DNA from: Pseudomonadota bacterium
GTDB taxonomy: Bacteria > Pseudomonadota > Gammaproteobacteria > Xanthomonadales > Xanthomonadaceae
Direction of reading: 5' to 3'
Length of the DNA stretch: 32,868 bases
NCBI GenBank assembly: GCA_023388355.1
Contig: JAEWGI010000005.1
Coordinates: 1-32,868 of the forward strand
Position numbers and translations under genes: made by a program. Positions 26,348 through 32,868 of the stretch are shown here, piece by piece. The notes beneath the pieces were generated by a model. That model was given only the letters and a program-made list of their open reading frames with translations, was not told the DNA's origin and searched no databases. The first letter of the stretch is position 1, and every line of letters starts with the position of its first letter.

Positions 26348-27235
26348 TCAGGAACGATGGACGCCTGCATCGTCGGCGCCAGCCCGACCCCGCGACGCCC
26401 ACCACGCGAATCCCGCCGCGGTGAAGAACATCAGCAGGCTGTACACCGCCGCCGGCACCGACATCGCCGCGCTGTCGAGCACGCTGAGCGCGATGAAGAT
26501 CGCCAGGGTGCCGTTGTGGATGCCGATCTCCATGGCGATGGCCACCGCCTGCTTCTTCGGCAGGCGCAGCGCCAGCGGCGCCGCGTAGCCCAGGCCCATG
26601 CTGGCCAGGTTGAACAGCAGGCAGGCCAGGCCGACCACCGCGAACCAGGCCAGCAAGGTGTCCCAGGCCTGGACCACCGCGGCCACGATCAGCAGCGCCA
26701 GCACCAGCACCGACAGCAGCCGCACCGGCTTTTCCATGCGCCCCGCGAAGCCCGGCGCAAAGCGGCGCACCGCCATGCCGATCGCCACCGGCAGGATGAT
26801 GATCGCGGCCACCTCGACGATCTTCTGCACCGGCGGCGGCACGTACTGGCCCGCGCCCAGGAAGTACTCCAGCGACAGGTTGAGGATCACCGGCAGGGTG
26901 GCCAGGCACAGCAGGCTGTTGATCGCGGTCAGGGTGATGTTGAGGGCGACGTCGCCGTGGGCCAGGTGGCTGTAGATGTTGGCGGTGGCGCCGCCGGGCG
27001 AGGCCGCCAGCAGCATCAGGCCCACCGACAGCTCCGGCGGCAGCCGGAACAGCAGCGCCAGCGCGAACGCCACCCACGGCAGCACGCCGGTCTGCAGGAA
27101 CAGGCCCAGCAGCACCGCGCGCGGATAGCGCGCCACGCGCCGGAAGTCGTCGATCGTCAGCCCCAGGCCAAGGCCGAACATGATCACGCCCAGCGCAAGC
27201 GGCAGCAGCAGGGTCGTCAGCAGGGAGGACTGCAT
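26348..27235 (-). CDS. Bile acid:sodium symporter (BASS) family transporter
   Basis: 295 aa, nine to ten helices. The family pattern is visible in LGLTIDDFRRVARYPRAVLLG, LMLLAASPGGATANIYSHLA (a sodium-site loop) and AMEIGIHNGTLAIFIAL (the second crossover, E-x-G-x-x-N). Bacterial BASS proteins move organic anions such as pantoate or bile-acid-like compounds with Na+; the substrate here is unknown. It follows a small membrane-protein gene by 25 bp on the same strand, so the two are probably co-transcribed. The 54-bp gap at its 3' end contains only a weak CCCGC-AA-GCGGG hairpin at 26299-26310. Confidence 0.93.
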   Translation of the reverse strand: MQSSLLTTLLLPLALGVIMFGLGLGLTIDDFRRVARYPRAVLLGLFLQTGVLPWVAFALALLFRLPPELSVGLMLLAASPGGATANIYSHLAHGDVALNITLTAINSLLCLATLPVILNLSLEYFLGAGQYVPPPVQKIVEVAAIIILPVAIGMAVRRFAPGFAGRMEKPVRLLSVLVLALLIVAAVVQAWDTLLAWFAVVGLACLLFNLASMGLGYAAPLALRLPKKQAVAIAMEIGIHNGTLAIFIALSVLDSAAMSVPAAVYSLLMFFTAAGFAWWASRGRAGADDAGVHRS

Positions 27236-27260
27236 CGGCGGACTCCGTGGGAAACGGGGC

Positions 27261-27683
27261 TCAGCGGTCGACGCGCAGGTCGCGGGGCGTGGCCAGCCGC
27301 GCGGCCAGCCAGGCCAGCGGCACGGGCAGCAGGACGCCGGCCACCGTCATCCAGGCCGGGTGTGGCAGCAGCGCGGCATTGAGCAGCACGCCGGCCACGA
27401 TCAGCCCGCCGACGCACAGCGCGGCACCGACGCGACGGCGACCGCCGATCCGGGACGCAACCAGGGCGCCGGTGAACGAGGCCAGCGCCCAGGCCATCAA
27501 GACCCAGAGCTTCTTGCCCAGGGTGGCGGATTCGACCAGGCGGGCGAGGTCCTGTTCGTTGTCGAGCTGGATCCCGGGCGGCAGCGGAAACAGCGACATG
27601 CCCAGGTATTCGACCAGCAGCATCGTGGCCAGCGCGACCACCAGCCCCAGCAGCACGGCGACCACGGTCCGGATCATCGGCAT
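27261..27683 (-). CDS. Small four-helix membrane protein of unknown function
   Basis: 140 aa from ATG 27683; ATG 27677 two codons on is better spaced from the AAGGGG ribosome site. Helices are seen at about residues 5-25, 58-78, 87-107 and 111-130, with an extended loop after helix 1 (LGMSLFPLPPGIQLDNEQDL). There is no named domain that I recognise. The gene precedes the BASS transporter with a 25-bp gap, suggesting a shared transcript. It lies just after the terminator at 27753-27782, so it likely has its own promoter in the 27684-27752 stretch. Confidence 0.8.
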   Translation of the reverse strand: MPMIRTVVAVLLGLVVALATMLLVEYLGMSLFPLPPGIQLDNEQDLARLVESATLGKKLWVLMAWALASFTGALVASRIGGRRRVGAALCVGGLIVAGVLLNAALLPHPAWMTVAGVLLPVPLAWLAARLATPRDLRVDR

Positions 27684-27752
27684 CCCCTTCCCTCGAGTGC
27701 CGGCAGTGTACGCATTCCGGCTGCGACCGGAGCCGTGACGACGCGGGGCCCG

Positions 27753-27782
27753 AAAAACGCGAAGGCCGCCTCGCGGCGGCCT
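27753..27782 (-). terminator. Intrinsic terminator of the first NlpC/P60 gene
   Basis: AGGCCGCC (27763-27770) and GGCGGCCT (27775-27782) form a perfect 8-bp stem with a 4-base loop. On the minus strand the stem is followed by TCGCGTTTTTCG, giving a run of five T. It lies 25 bp after the stop of the NlpC/P60 gene. It is the clearest intrinsic terminator in the window. Confidence 0.75.
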
Positions 27783-27807
27783 CCGGCATCACGGCTTGCG
27801 GCGACGC

Positions 27808-28509
27808 TCAGCCTTCGGTGGCGAGGCCGGCCACGCGGCGCGCCTGCACGAACTTGCGGCTCCAGTAGCCGGTGTCCAGCTCGGAGACGGTCACGTCGCG
27901 GCCGGTGCGCGGGGCGTGCAGGAAGCGGCCCTCGCCGATGTAGATGCCGACATGGTCGACGCGCTTGCCGCGGCGGCCGAAGAACACCAGGTCGCCGGGC
28001 ACCAGCGAGGTGCGTTCGACCTGTTCGCCGTCGCGGGCCATGTCGCGCGAGATACGCGGCAGCTCGATGCCCAGCGCGGTGCGGAAGACATAGCCGACCA
28101 GGCCGCTGCAGTCGAAGCCGGATTCGGGGCTGGTGCCGCCCCAGCGGTAGGGCGTGCCGAGCAGGGCCAGGCCGCGCTTGAGCAGGGTCTGGGCGCCACC
28201 TTCCTCCTGCACCTCCTCGGCCGGCGCGGCGGCCTGCAGCGCGGCGGCGGCGGCAAGGATCTGCTGGTCGATGTCGCTGGCGAACAGCACGTCGCGGCTG
28301 GACGCGCGCAGCGGGTCGGCAAGCAGGGTGCGGGTGACCGAGGCGGGGGCGGCGAGGCTGTCGGCCGAGTCGGCCGCCAGGCCGGGGGCGGCAAGTGCCG
28401 GTGCCGAGGCCAGCGTGAGCAGGGCGCCTGCGAGGAGGAGTCGCAGGCCCTGTCCGGGCGGGTTGGAACGATGGAGGGTCCGGCCGGACGGGGCGTTTTC
28501 AGGCGTCAC
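27808..28509 (-). CDS. NlpC/P60 (C40) cell-wall peptidase, copy 1
   Basis: 233 aa from GTG 28509. The N-terminus (LRLLLAGALLTLASAPALA) is a likely Sec signal after about 20 basic residues. The C40 domain spans about residues 108-225: GTPYRWGGTSPESGFDCSGLV with the catalytic C134, VDHVGIYIGEG with H186, and RFLHAPRTG with H198. These enzymes cut peptide stems of peptidoglycan, often at D-Glu-DAP bonds. A linker of about 60 residues rich in Ala lies between signal and domain. A CRP/Clp-like site and promoter lie upstream; a paralogue is next door. Confidence 0.92.
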   Translation of the reverse strand: MTPENAPSGRTLHRSNPPGQGLRLLLAGALLTLASAPALAAPGLAADSADSLAAPASVTRTLLADPLRASSRDVLFASDIDQQILAAAAALQAAAPAEEVQEEGGAQTLLKRGLALLGTPYRWGGTSPESGFDCSGLVGYVFRTALGIELPRISRDMARDGEQVERTSLVPGDLVFFGRRGKRVDHVGIYIGEGRFLHAPRTGRDVTVSELDTGYWSRKFVQARRVAGLATEG

Positions 28510-28566
28510 GCGGGCTTCACGAGGAGCGGATCAGCGGCGGAGTTTGCACGAGTGAAAGTGGCGTGA

Positions 28567-28597
28567 TGTTAAATCCGGGTTAGACAAAGCTGTCCAA
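28567..28597 (-). promoter_or_regulatory. Candidate sigma70 promoter of NlpC/P60 copy 1
   Basis: On the minus strand TTGGAC (28597-28592) is followed by 18-19 bp and then TTTAAC/TTAACA (28573-28567). The patch is AT-rich in a GC-rich window. The leader to GTG 28509 would be about 50 nt. Confidence 0.5.
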
Positions 28598-28600
28598 GTG

Positions 28601-28616
28601 CGTGATTTCGCTCACG
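28601..28616 (-). promoter_or_regulatory. CRP/Clp-like binding site
   Basis: CGTGA-TTTCGC-TCACG is a perfect inverted repeat with the GTGA-N6-TCAC core of CRP-family sites; the xanthomonad c-di-GMP-responsive protein Clp uses this same core. It ends just upstream of the candidate -35, centred near -48 relative to the predicted start, a usual activator position. Confidence 0.5.
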
Positions 28617-28643
28617 ATCCCAAGGGGGTGGTGCGGCCTTCGT

Positions 28644-29252
28644 TCAGCGCAGGACGCGCTTGGCCCCGCTGTAGTGCCGTCGCCAGTAGCTGCCGTCGAG
28701 ATGGTCCAGGCGCACCGTGCCGCCGGTGCTGGGGGCGTGCACGAAGCGGCCCTCGCCGACGTAGATGCCGACGTGGCTCACCTGCGCGCCGCTGCCGAAG
28801 AACACCAGGTCGGCGGCGGCGAGGTGGCGTGGCTCGATCTTCGGGCCCTGGTAGGCGGCCAGGTCGCGCGAGGTGCGCGGCAGCCGCAGGTCGAGCATGT
28901 CGCGAAACACGTAGTTGACCAGGCCGCTGCAGTCGAAGCCGCTCTCGGGGGTGTTGCCGCCGTAGCGGTAGGGGGTGCCGACCAGGCTGATCGCGCGCAT
29001 CAGCACCGCGTTGGCCGCGGCCGGATCCTGCGGTGCCACCACCGGCCAGTCGCGGCTGGCCGGCACGGTCGCGGCCGCGCGCGGGGTGGGGCGCACGTCG
29101 TCGCGGCCGCAGCCGGCCAGCAGCGCCAGCACGGCGAGCAGCGCAAGCGGGCGCCGCCAGTGCGGGCGACGGGTTGGCGTTGGCGCGGCGGAGGCCGGAT
29201 AATGACCGGCTCCGTCGTCCGTGGCGGGGATGCGGGCGCGGAGACATTGCAT
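28644..29252 (-). CDS. NlpC/P60 (C40) cell-wall peptidase lipoprotein, copy 2
   Basis: 202 aa from ATG 29252, chosen because AGGA lies eight bases before it; ATG 29261 and 29321 are in the same frame. A basic stretch (PTRRPHWRR) and hydrophobic run end in the lipobox LLAGC (C48), so the protein is probably an outer-membrane lipoprotein. The C40 domain carries GTPYRYGGNTPESGFDCSGLV (C108), SHVGIYVGEG (H160) and RFVHAPSTG (H172). It is the paralogue of the previous gene, and both end in GxYWxxxxxxAxRV. The two are separated by 134 bp containing the promoter of copy 1, so they are separately transcribed. Confidence 0.9.
   Translation of the reverse strand: MQCLRARIPATDDGAGHYPASAAPTPTRRPHWRRPLALLAVLALLAGCGRDDVRPTPRAAATVPASRDWPVVAPQDPAAANAVLMRAISLVGTPYRYGGNTPESGFDCSGLVNYVFRDMLDLRLPRTSRDLAAYQGPKIEPRHLAAADLVFFGSGAQVSHVGIYVGEGRFVHAPSTGGTVRLDHLDGSYWRRHYSGAKRVLR
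29174..29203 (+). promoter_or_regulatory. Candidate promoter of the SlyD-like gene
   Basis: TTGGCG (29174-29179) and GATAAT (29198-29203) are 18 bp apart, with the start codon 117 bp after the -10. The promoter would lie within the 5' coding part of the divergent NlpC/P60 gene, which weakens it or suggests that gene starts further in. Confidence 0.35.
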
Positions 29253-29319
29253 GCGCTGCATCCTGCACGGGCCGTCCCGTCCAGACAAGCCGCGGCCCGC
29301 GCCGCGCCAGCGAGCGCCC

Positions 29320-29802
29320 ATGAAGATCGAGAAAGACCGCGTCGTCCGTTTCCACTACACCGTCTCCGAAGCCGGCCAGGCGCCGCTGGAGTCGTCGAAG
29401 GAGGGCGGGCAGCCGCTGACGATCCTGGTCGGCCACGGCAACATCATCCCGGGGCTGGAGAAGGCGCTGGACGGGCGCGAGGCGGGCGAGAGCTTCTCGG
29501 TCGACGTCGCCGCCGCCGAGGCCTACGGCGAGCGCCGCGACGGCCTGACCCAGCGCGTGCCCAAGAAGCACTTCGGCGCGCAGAAGCTGGCTCCGGGCCA
29601 GCAGGTTGTGCTCAACACCAACTTCGGTCCGCGTGCGGTGACGGTGCAGAAGGTGGGGCTGAGCGTGGTCGACGTCGACCTCAACCACCCGATGGCCGGC
29701 AAGGACCTGCACTTCGACATCGAGGTGGTGGACGTGCGCGACGCCGAGCAGGCCGAGATCGAGCACGGCCACGTGCACGGCGACGGCGGCCACCAGCACT
29801 GA
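29320..29802 (+). CDS. slyD: SlyD-like FKBP-type peptidyl-prolyl isomerase
   Basis: 160 aa from ATG 29320. The FKBP part holds VVRFHYTVSEAG, then LVGHGNIIPGLEKAL, and the inserted chaperone flap (GLTQRVPKKHFGAQKLAPGQ and VDVDLNHPMAGKDLHFDIEV) marks the SlyD type. The tail GHVHGDGGHQH is a short metal-binding His-rich end; SlyD uses such tails to supply nickel and other metals. It acts in the cytoplasm as folding helper and proline isomerase. An open frame upstream to 29221 has no support. The position of the start codon was set by the SlyD-like MKIEKDRVV beginning. Confidence 0.93.
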   Translation: MKIEKDRVVRFHYTVSEAGQAPLESSKEGGQPLTILVGHGNIIPGLEKALDGREAGESFSVDVAAAEAYGERRDGLTQRVPKKHFGAQKLAPGQQVVLNTNFGPRAVTVQKVGLSVVDVDLNHPMAGKDLHFDIEVVDVRDAEQAEIEHGHVHGDGGHQH

Positions 29803-29934
29803 GCCCGCCGCTGCGCGCAGGATCCGGCCCGTGGCACAGACTACGGCGGCATCCGCTGCCGATTCCGGTGCCGATACCGGCGCGGTCGCTGGCCTGCCGC
29901 GCGCCGTGGCAGTGAACCCCACGGGGCGGAAGCC

Positions 29935-31179
29935 TTGAGCGCGATCCCGCCGCCGCTGCCGTCGGCGCCCGGGCCGGTCGATGCCGCGCAGCGCATCCAC
30001 GCGCTCGATGCGGTGCGCGGATTCGCCCTGCTCGGCATCTTCCTGATGAACATCGAGTGGTTCACCCGCCCGGCGCAGCGGATGGGCAGCGGCATCGATC
30101 CGGCCGCTTCGGGAATCGACCACGTCGCGGCGCTGGCCGTGTACGTGCTGGTGCAGGGCAAGTTCTGGGTGCTGTTCTCGCTGCTGTTCGGCATGGGCTT
30201 TGCGCTGATGGCCGAGCGCGGACGGCAGGGCCCGGCGTTCCGCCGCATATACCTGCGGCGCTGCCTGGCGCTGCTGGGCTTCGGGCTGGCGCACGCGCTG
30301 CTGCTGTGGACCGGCGATATCCTCCTGGGCTACGCGCTGGCCGGCCTGATGCTGCTGGCGCTGGATGGAATTCCGCGCCGTGCCTGGCCCTGGATGGGCG
30401 TTGGCCTGTACGTGACGGTCGCGACGATGATCGCGCTGGGCGGGCTGGCGCTGCTGGCGATGCCGCCGGAAATGCTGGAGGCGATGGAGGCGGAGGCGGC
30501 CGGGCTGGATGCCGCCGCCGAGGCGGCCTCGGCCGCATTCGCCCACGGCGGCTGGTGGCAGGCCACCGCGCAGCGCGCGCACGATTTCGCCACCATCAAC
30601 CTGCCCGGGCTGATGACCCTGCTGCCGCTGGCGCTGGGCGTTTTCATGCTCGGCGCCTGGCTGTACCGCGGCGGGCGGATGGATGACGTGGCCGCGCACC
30701 GCGGCTGGTTCGTGCGGCTGGCCGCGTGGACGCTGCCGGTTGGCGCGGCGCTGACGGCGGCGTCGCTGGCGGTGGGCACCAGCTTCGACGGCATGCACGA
30801 GCCGGGGCCGATGACCCTCGCGCTCGGGCTGTTGACGCTGGGCAGCCTGCCGCTGGCGCTGGGCTGGCTGTCGCTGCTGGCGATCGCGCTGGGCACGCGC
30901 GCGCTGGCGCGCCCGCTGCTGTGGCTGGCGCCGGCCGGGCGCATGGCGCTGACCAACTACCTGCTGCAGTCGCTGGTCGCCTCGACCCTGTTCTATGGCT
31001 ACGGCTTCGGGCTGTGGGGGCAGGTGGGGCGCGCGGGGCAGACCGGCATCGCGCTGGCGGTGTTCGCGCTGCAGGTGGTGGCCAGCCGTGCCTGGCTTGC
31101 GCGCTACCGTTTCGGGCCGATGGAATGGCTGTGGCGATGGATCAGCTACGGCGCACGGCCGCCGATGCGCATCGCCTGA
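29935..31179 (+). CDS. DUF418 domain membrane protein
   Basis: 414 aa from TTG 29935, preceded by GGCGGA. The start of the family is RIHALDAVRGFALLGIFLMN. About ten helices follow, with FWVLFSLLFGMGFALMAERG and RRCLALLGFGLAHALLLWTGDIL typical of the N-terminal half; the C-terminal DUF418 domain has GRMALTNYLLQSL and RFGPMEWLWRWISYG. Family members resemble acyltransferase-3 membrane proteins and are suspected of moving or acylating molecules, but no function is proved. The start codon is uncertain; no ATG is available in frame upstream. Confidence 0.9.
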   Translation: MSAIPPPLPSAPGPVDAAQRIHALDAVRGFALLGIFLMNIEWFTRPAQRMGSGIDPAASGIDHVAALAVYVLVQGKFWVLFSLLFGMGFALMAERGRQGPAFRRIYLRRCLALLGFGLAHALLLWTGDILLGYALAGLMLLALDGIPRRAWPWMGVGLYVTVATMIALGGLALLAMPPEMLEAMEAEAAGLDAAAEAASAAFAHGGWWQATAQRAHDFATINLPGLMTLLPLALGVFMLGAWLYRGGRMDDVAAHRGWFVRLAAWTLPVGAALTAASLAVGTSFDGMHEPGPMTLALGLLTLGSLPLALGWLSLLAIALGTRALARPLLWLAPAGRMALTNYLLQSLVASTLFYGYGFGLWGQVGRAGQTGIALAVFALQVVASRAWLARYRFGPMEWLWRWISYGARPPMRIA

Positions 31180-31204
31180 CGCCGGCGCCGCAATCGCGCG
31201 CCGT

Positions 31205-31210
31205 TACACT
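31205..31210 (+). promoter_or_regulatory. Candidate -10 box of the DadA-like gene (leaderless)
   Basis: TACACT in GTTACACTGCGCGG ends 6 bp before ATG 31217, so the predicted transcription start is at or next to the A of the start codon. No ribosome site is visible before the ATG. Confidence 0.45.
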
Positions 31211-31216
31211 GCGCGG

Positions 31217-32473
31217 ATGGTTGAACGCAGCGATGTCCTCGTCATTGGCGCCGGCGTGTCCGGGCTGGCCAGCGCCCTGTGCCTGCTCGAACGCGGGCGC
31301 AGCGTGCGCGTGATCGACGCCGGGCGCGTGGGTGGCGGCAGTTCGCACGGCAACTGCGGCACGCTCACGCCCAGCCACGCCGGGCCGCTGCACGCGCCGG
31401 GCACCGTGGCCAGGGCGTTGCGCTGGATGCTCACGCCGGATGCGCCCTTCTACGTGCGGCCGCGCCTGGATCCGTCGCTGTGGCGATGGATGCTGCGCTT
31501 CGCCGCGCGCTGCAACCCGCGCGACTGGGACGCTTCGGCGCGCGCGCGCGCGGCCATCCTCAACGCCTCGCGCCAGGCGTTCGCGCAGTGGATCGCGGGC
31601 CACGGCCTGGACTGCGAATTCGCCGAGTCCGGCGCCGACTGCGTGTTCCGGGACCCGGCGCAGATGGAGGACTACGTGCGGCAACTGCCGGCGCTGGCGG
31701 ACATGGGCATCGATTCGCGGGTCATCGACGGCCGCGACTACGTGGCGCAGGATCCTGCGCTGCGCGAGGGCGTGGCCGGCGCGGTCCACTACCCGGGCGA
31801 TGCGCAGCTGCGCCCCGACCGCTACGTGGTCGGACTGGCGCGTGCGGTCGTCGCCGCCGGAGGCATCATCGAGACGCAGTGCGAAGCCACGCAGGCCGAA
31901 GCGCTGGACGACGGCATGCGCGTGCAGACCTCGCTGGGCCCGCGCGCCGCGCGCGACGTGGTGCTGGCCGTGGGCGCCTGGTCGCCGCTGCTGGCGCGCT
32001 CGCTCCGGCTGGGCTGGCTGCGCGGTGCGATGCAGCCGGGCAAGGGCTACTCGATCACCTATTCGCGGCCGTCGCTGGTGCCGCGCCGACCGATGACGCT
32101 GTTCGAACGCAAGGTCTGCGTGACCGTCTGGGACGACGGTTTCCGCCTCGGCAGCACGATGGAATTCTCCGGCCACGACACCAGCCTCAACCGGCGCCGC
32201 CTCGACGCGCTCGAGCGCGGCGCGGCCGAGTACCTGCACCAGCCGGTCGGGCCGGTGCGGCGCGAGGAGTGGTACGGCTGGCGGCCGCTGTGCTGGGACG
32301 ACCTGCCGATCATCGGCCGCGCGCCGGGCCACCCGCACCTGTGGCTGGCCACCGGCCACGGCATGCTGGGCGTGAGCATGAGCCCGGCCACCGGGCGCCT
32401 GCTGGCCGAACTGGTGGTCGGCGACGCGCCGCACATCGATCCCGTCCCGTATTCCCCGGAGCGCTTCGCATGA
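31217..32473 (+). CDS. FAD-dependent amino-acid oxidoreductase (DadA-like)
   Basis: 418 aa from ATG 31217. The FAD-binding motif VLVIGAGVSGLASALCLLER is at residues 7-26, then GGGSSHGNCGTLTPSHAGP, VLAVGAWSPLLARSL and, near the end, GHPHLWLATGHGMLGVSMSP, with WYGWRPLCWDDLPIIGRAP before it. This is the DadA/DAO pattern of D-amino-acid dehydrogenases, related to glycine and hydroxyproline oxidases. The exact amino-acid substrate is unknown. The stop overlaps the start of the glutathione reductase gene (ATGA), so translation is coupled. A very short or absent leader is suggested by the -10 box. Confidence 0.9.
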   Translation: MVERSDVLVIGAGVSGLASALCLLERGRSVRVIDAGRVGGGSSHGNCGTLTPSHAGPLHAPGTVARALRWMLTPDAPFYVRPRLDPSLWRWMLRFAARCNPRDWDASARARAAILNASRQAFAQWIAGHGLDCEFAESGADCVFRDPAQMEDYVRQLPALADMGIDSRVIDGRDYVAQDPALREGVAGAVHYPGDAQLRPDRYVVGLARAVVAAGGIIETQCEATQAEALDDGMRVQTSLGPRAARDVVLAVGAWSPLLARSLRLGWLRGAMQPGKGYSITYSRPSLVPRRPMTLFERKVCVTVWDDGFRLGSTMEFSGHDTSLNRRRLDALERGAAEYLHQPVGPVRREEWYGWRPLCWDDLPIIGRAPGHPHLWLATGHGMLGVSMSPATGRLLAELVVGDAPHIDPVPYSPERFA

Positions 32474-32868
32474 ACCAGCCGGTCCTGGATTTCGACCTCG
32501 TCGTGCTTGGCGGCGGCAGCGGCGGACTGGCTGGCGCCTTCCGTGCGGCCGGCCACGGCGCGCGGGTGGCCCTGCTGGAACCGGGTGAGCTTGGCGGCAC
32601 CTGCGTCAACGTCGGCTGCGTGCCGAAGAAGGCGATGTGGCTGGCGGCCGACCTGGCCGAGCGCATTACGCTCGCCGCGCAGCTCGGGTTCGACGTGCCC
32701 GCCGCGCCGCAGGTGGCGTGGCCGCGGCTGCTGGAGCGCCGCCAGCGCTACATCGACGGCATCCACGCCAGCTACCGGCAGCGGCTGCAGGACAGCGGCG
32801 TGGCGCACATCGCCCAGCGCGGCCGCCTGCTCGACGCGCGCACCGTGGAGTGCGATAACGGCACGCGG
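32470..32868 (+). CDS. gor: Glutathione reductase, N-terminal part (truncated by window)
   Basis: 133 residues are visible and the frame is open to the last base. The FAD loop is VVLGGGSGGLAGAFRAAGHG and the redox-active disulfide is GGTCVNVGCVPKK, the class I pyridine nucleotide-disulfide reductase signature in its glutathione reductase form (N between the two Cys-flanking residues, V before G). RRQRYIDGIHASYRQRL further on also matches glutathione reductase rather than lipoamide or mercuric reductase. The enzyme reduces GSSG with NADPH in the cytoplasm. It overlaps the DadA-like gene by ATGA; a joint role in handling H2O2 made by the oxidase is possible. Confidence 0.88.
   Translation, partial: MNQPVLDFDLVVLGGGSGGLAGAFRAAGHGARVALLEPGELGGTCVNVGCVPKKAMWLAADLAERITLAAQLGFDVPAAPQVAWPRLLERRQRYIDGIHASYRQRLQDSGVAHIAQRGRLLDARTVECDNGTR

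Noticed and set aside
28612..30798. 728-codon minus-strand open frame over slyD and the DUF418 gene
   Set aside because: Shadow frame; no domains, and it conflicts with clear genes.

Overview
The window is about 32.9 kb of very GC-rich, densely coding DNA with strong third-position G/C bias. Many genes overlap by ATGA, and some core promoters have a TACAAT or TACACT -10 box placed very close to the start codon. Gene content and style (a DUF4349 lipoprotein, a DUF418 protein, paired NlpC/P60 proteins, Cys-type PHB depolymerase, GC-rich REP-like palindromes between genes) suggest a gammaproteobacterium of the Xanthomonadales (Lysobacter/Luteimonas/Xanthomonas relatives). This is inferred from protein style; there is no rRNA here to prove it. 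No tRNA, rRNA, CRISPR array, transposase or prophage gene was seen.

Region 1 (1-12584, all +) is a nine-gene cluster: two tandem TldD-type metallopeptidase homologues (the first cut by the window edge), a TldE/PmbA-type partner, a DUF4159 protein, a MoxR AAA+ ATPase, a DUF58 (vWA-like) protein, a BatA-like membrane protein, a large DUF4175-like membrane protein with a His/Asp-rich acidic loop, and a membrane protein with an amidotransferase-like middle. The last four genes are translationally coupled or nearly so. The second TldD begins with a twin-arginine signal while its TldE partner has none. This is the best candidate in the window for an incompletely described system: a MoxR-driven envelope machine linked to a peptidase pair that may be exported.

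Region 2 (12585-17867) holds a GFA-fold zinc protein, a DUF4349 lipoprotein, a Tat-exported aldo/keto reductase, a small ferredoxin-like protein (-), a periplasmic cyclophilin (-), and a PadR regulator coupled to a membrane sensor-like protein.

Region 3 (17905-22953) is mainly polyhydroxybutyrate catabolism: intracellular PHB depolymerase (-) with a palindromic operator candidate at its promoter, a repeat-rich non-coding stretch, a methyltransferase (-), a HemJ-like membrane protein (+), and a patatin/3-hydroxybutyrate dehydrogenase pair (-).

Region 4 (22954-32868) carries a Tat-exported PhoD phosphatase broken by an apparent one-base deletion, a DAACS transporter, a BASS-family transporter with a small membrane protein (-), two tandem NlpC/P60 peptidases (-) with a CRP/Clp-like site upstream of one, a SlyD-like FKBP, a DUF418 membrane protein, a DadA-like amino-acid oxidase, and the start of glutathione reductase, cut by the window end.

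REP-like palindromes with a shared G-rich tail occur at 4473, 5359, 5455, 19484 and 19588.
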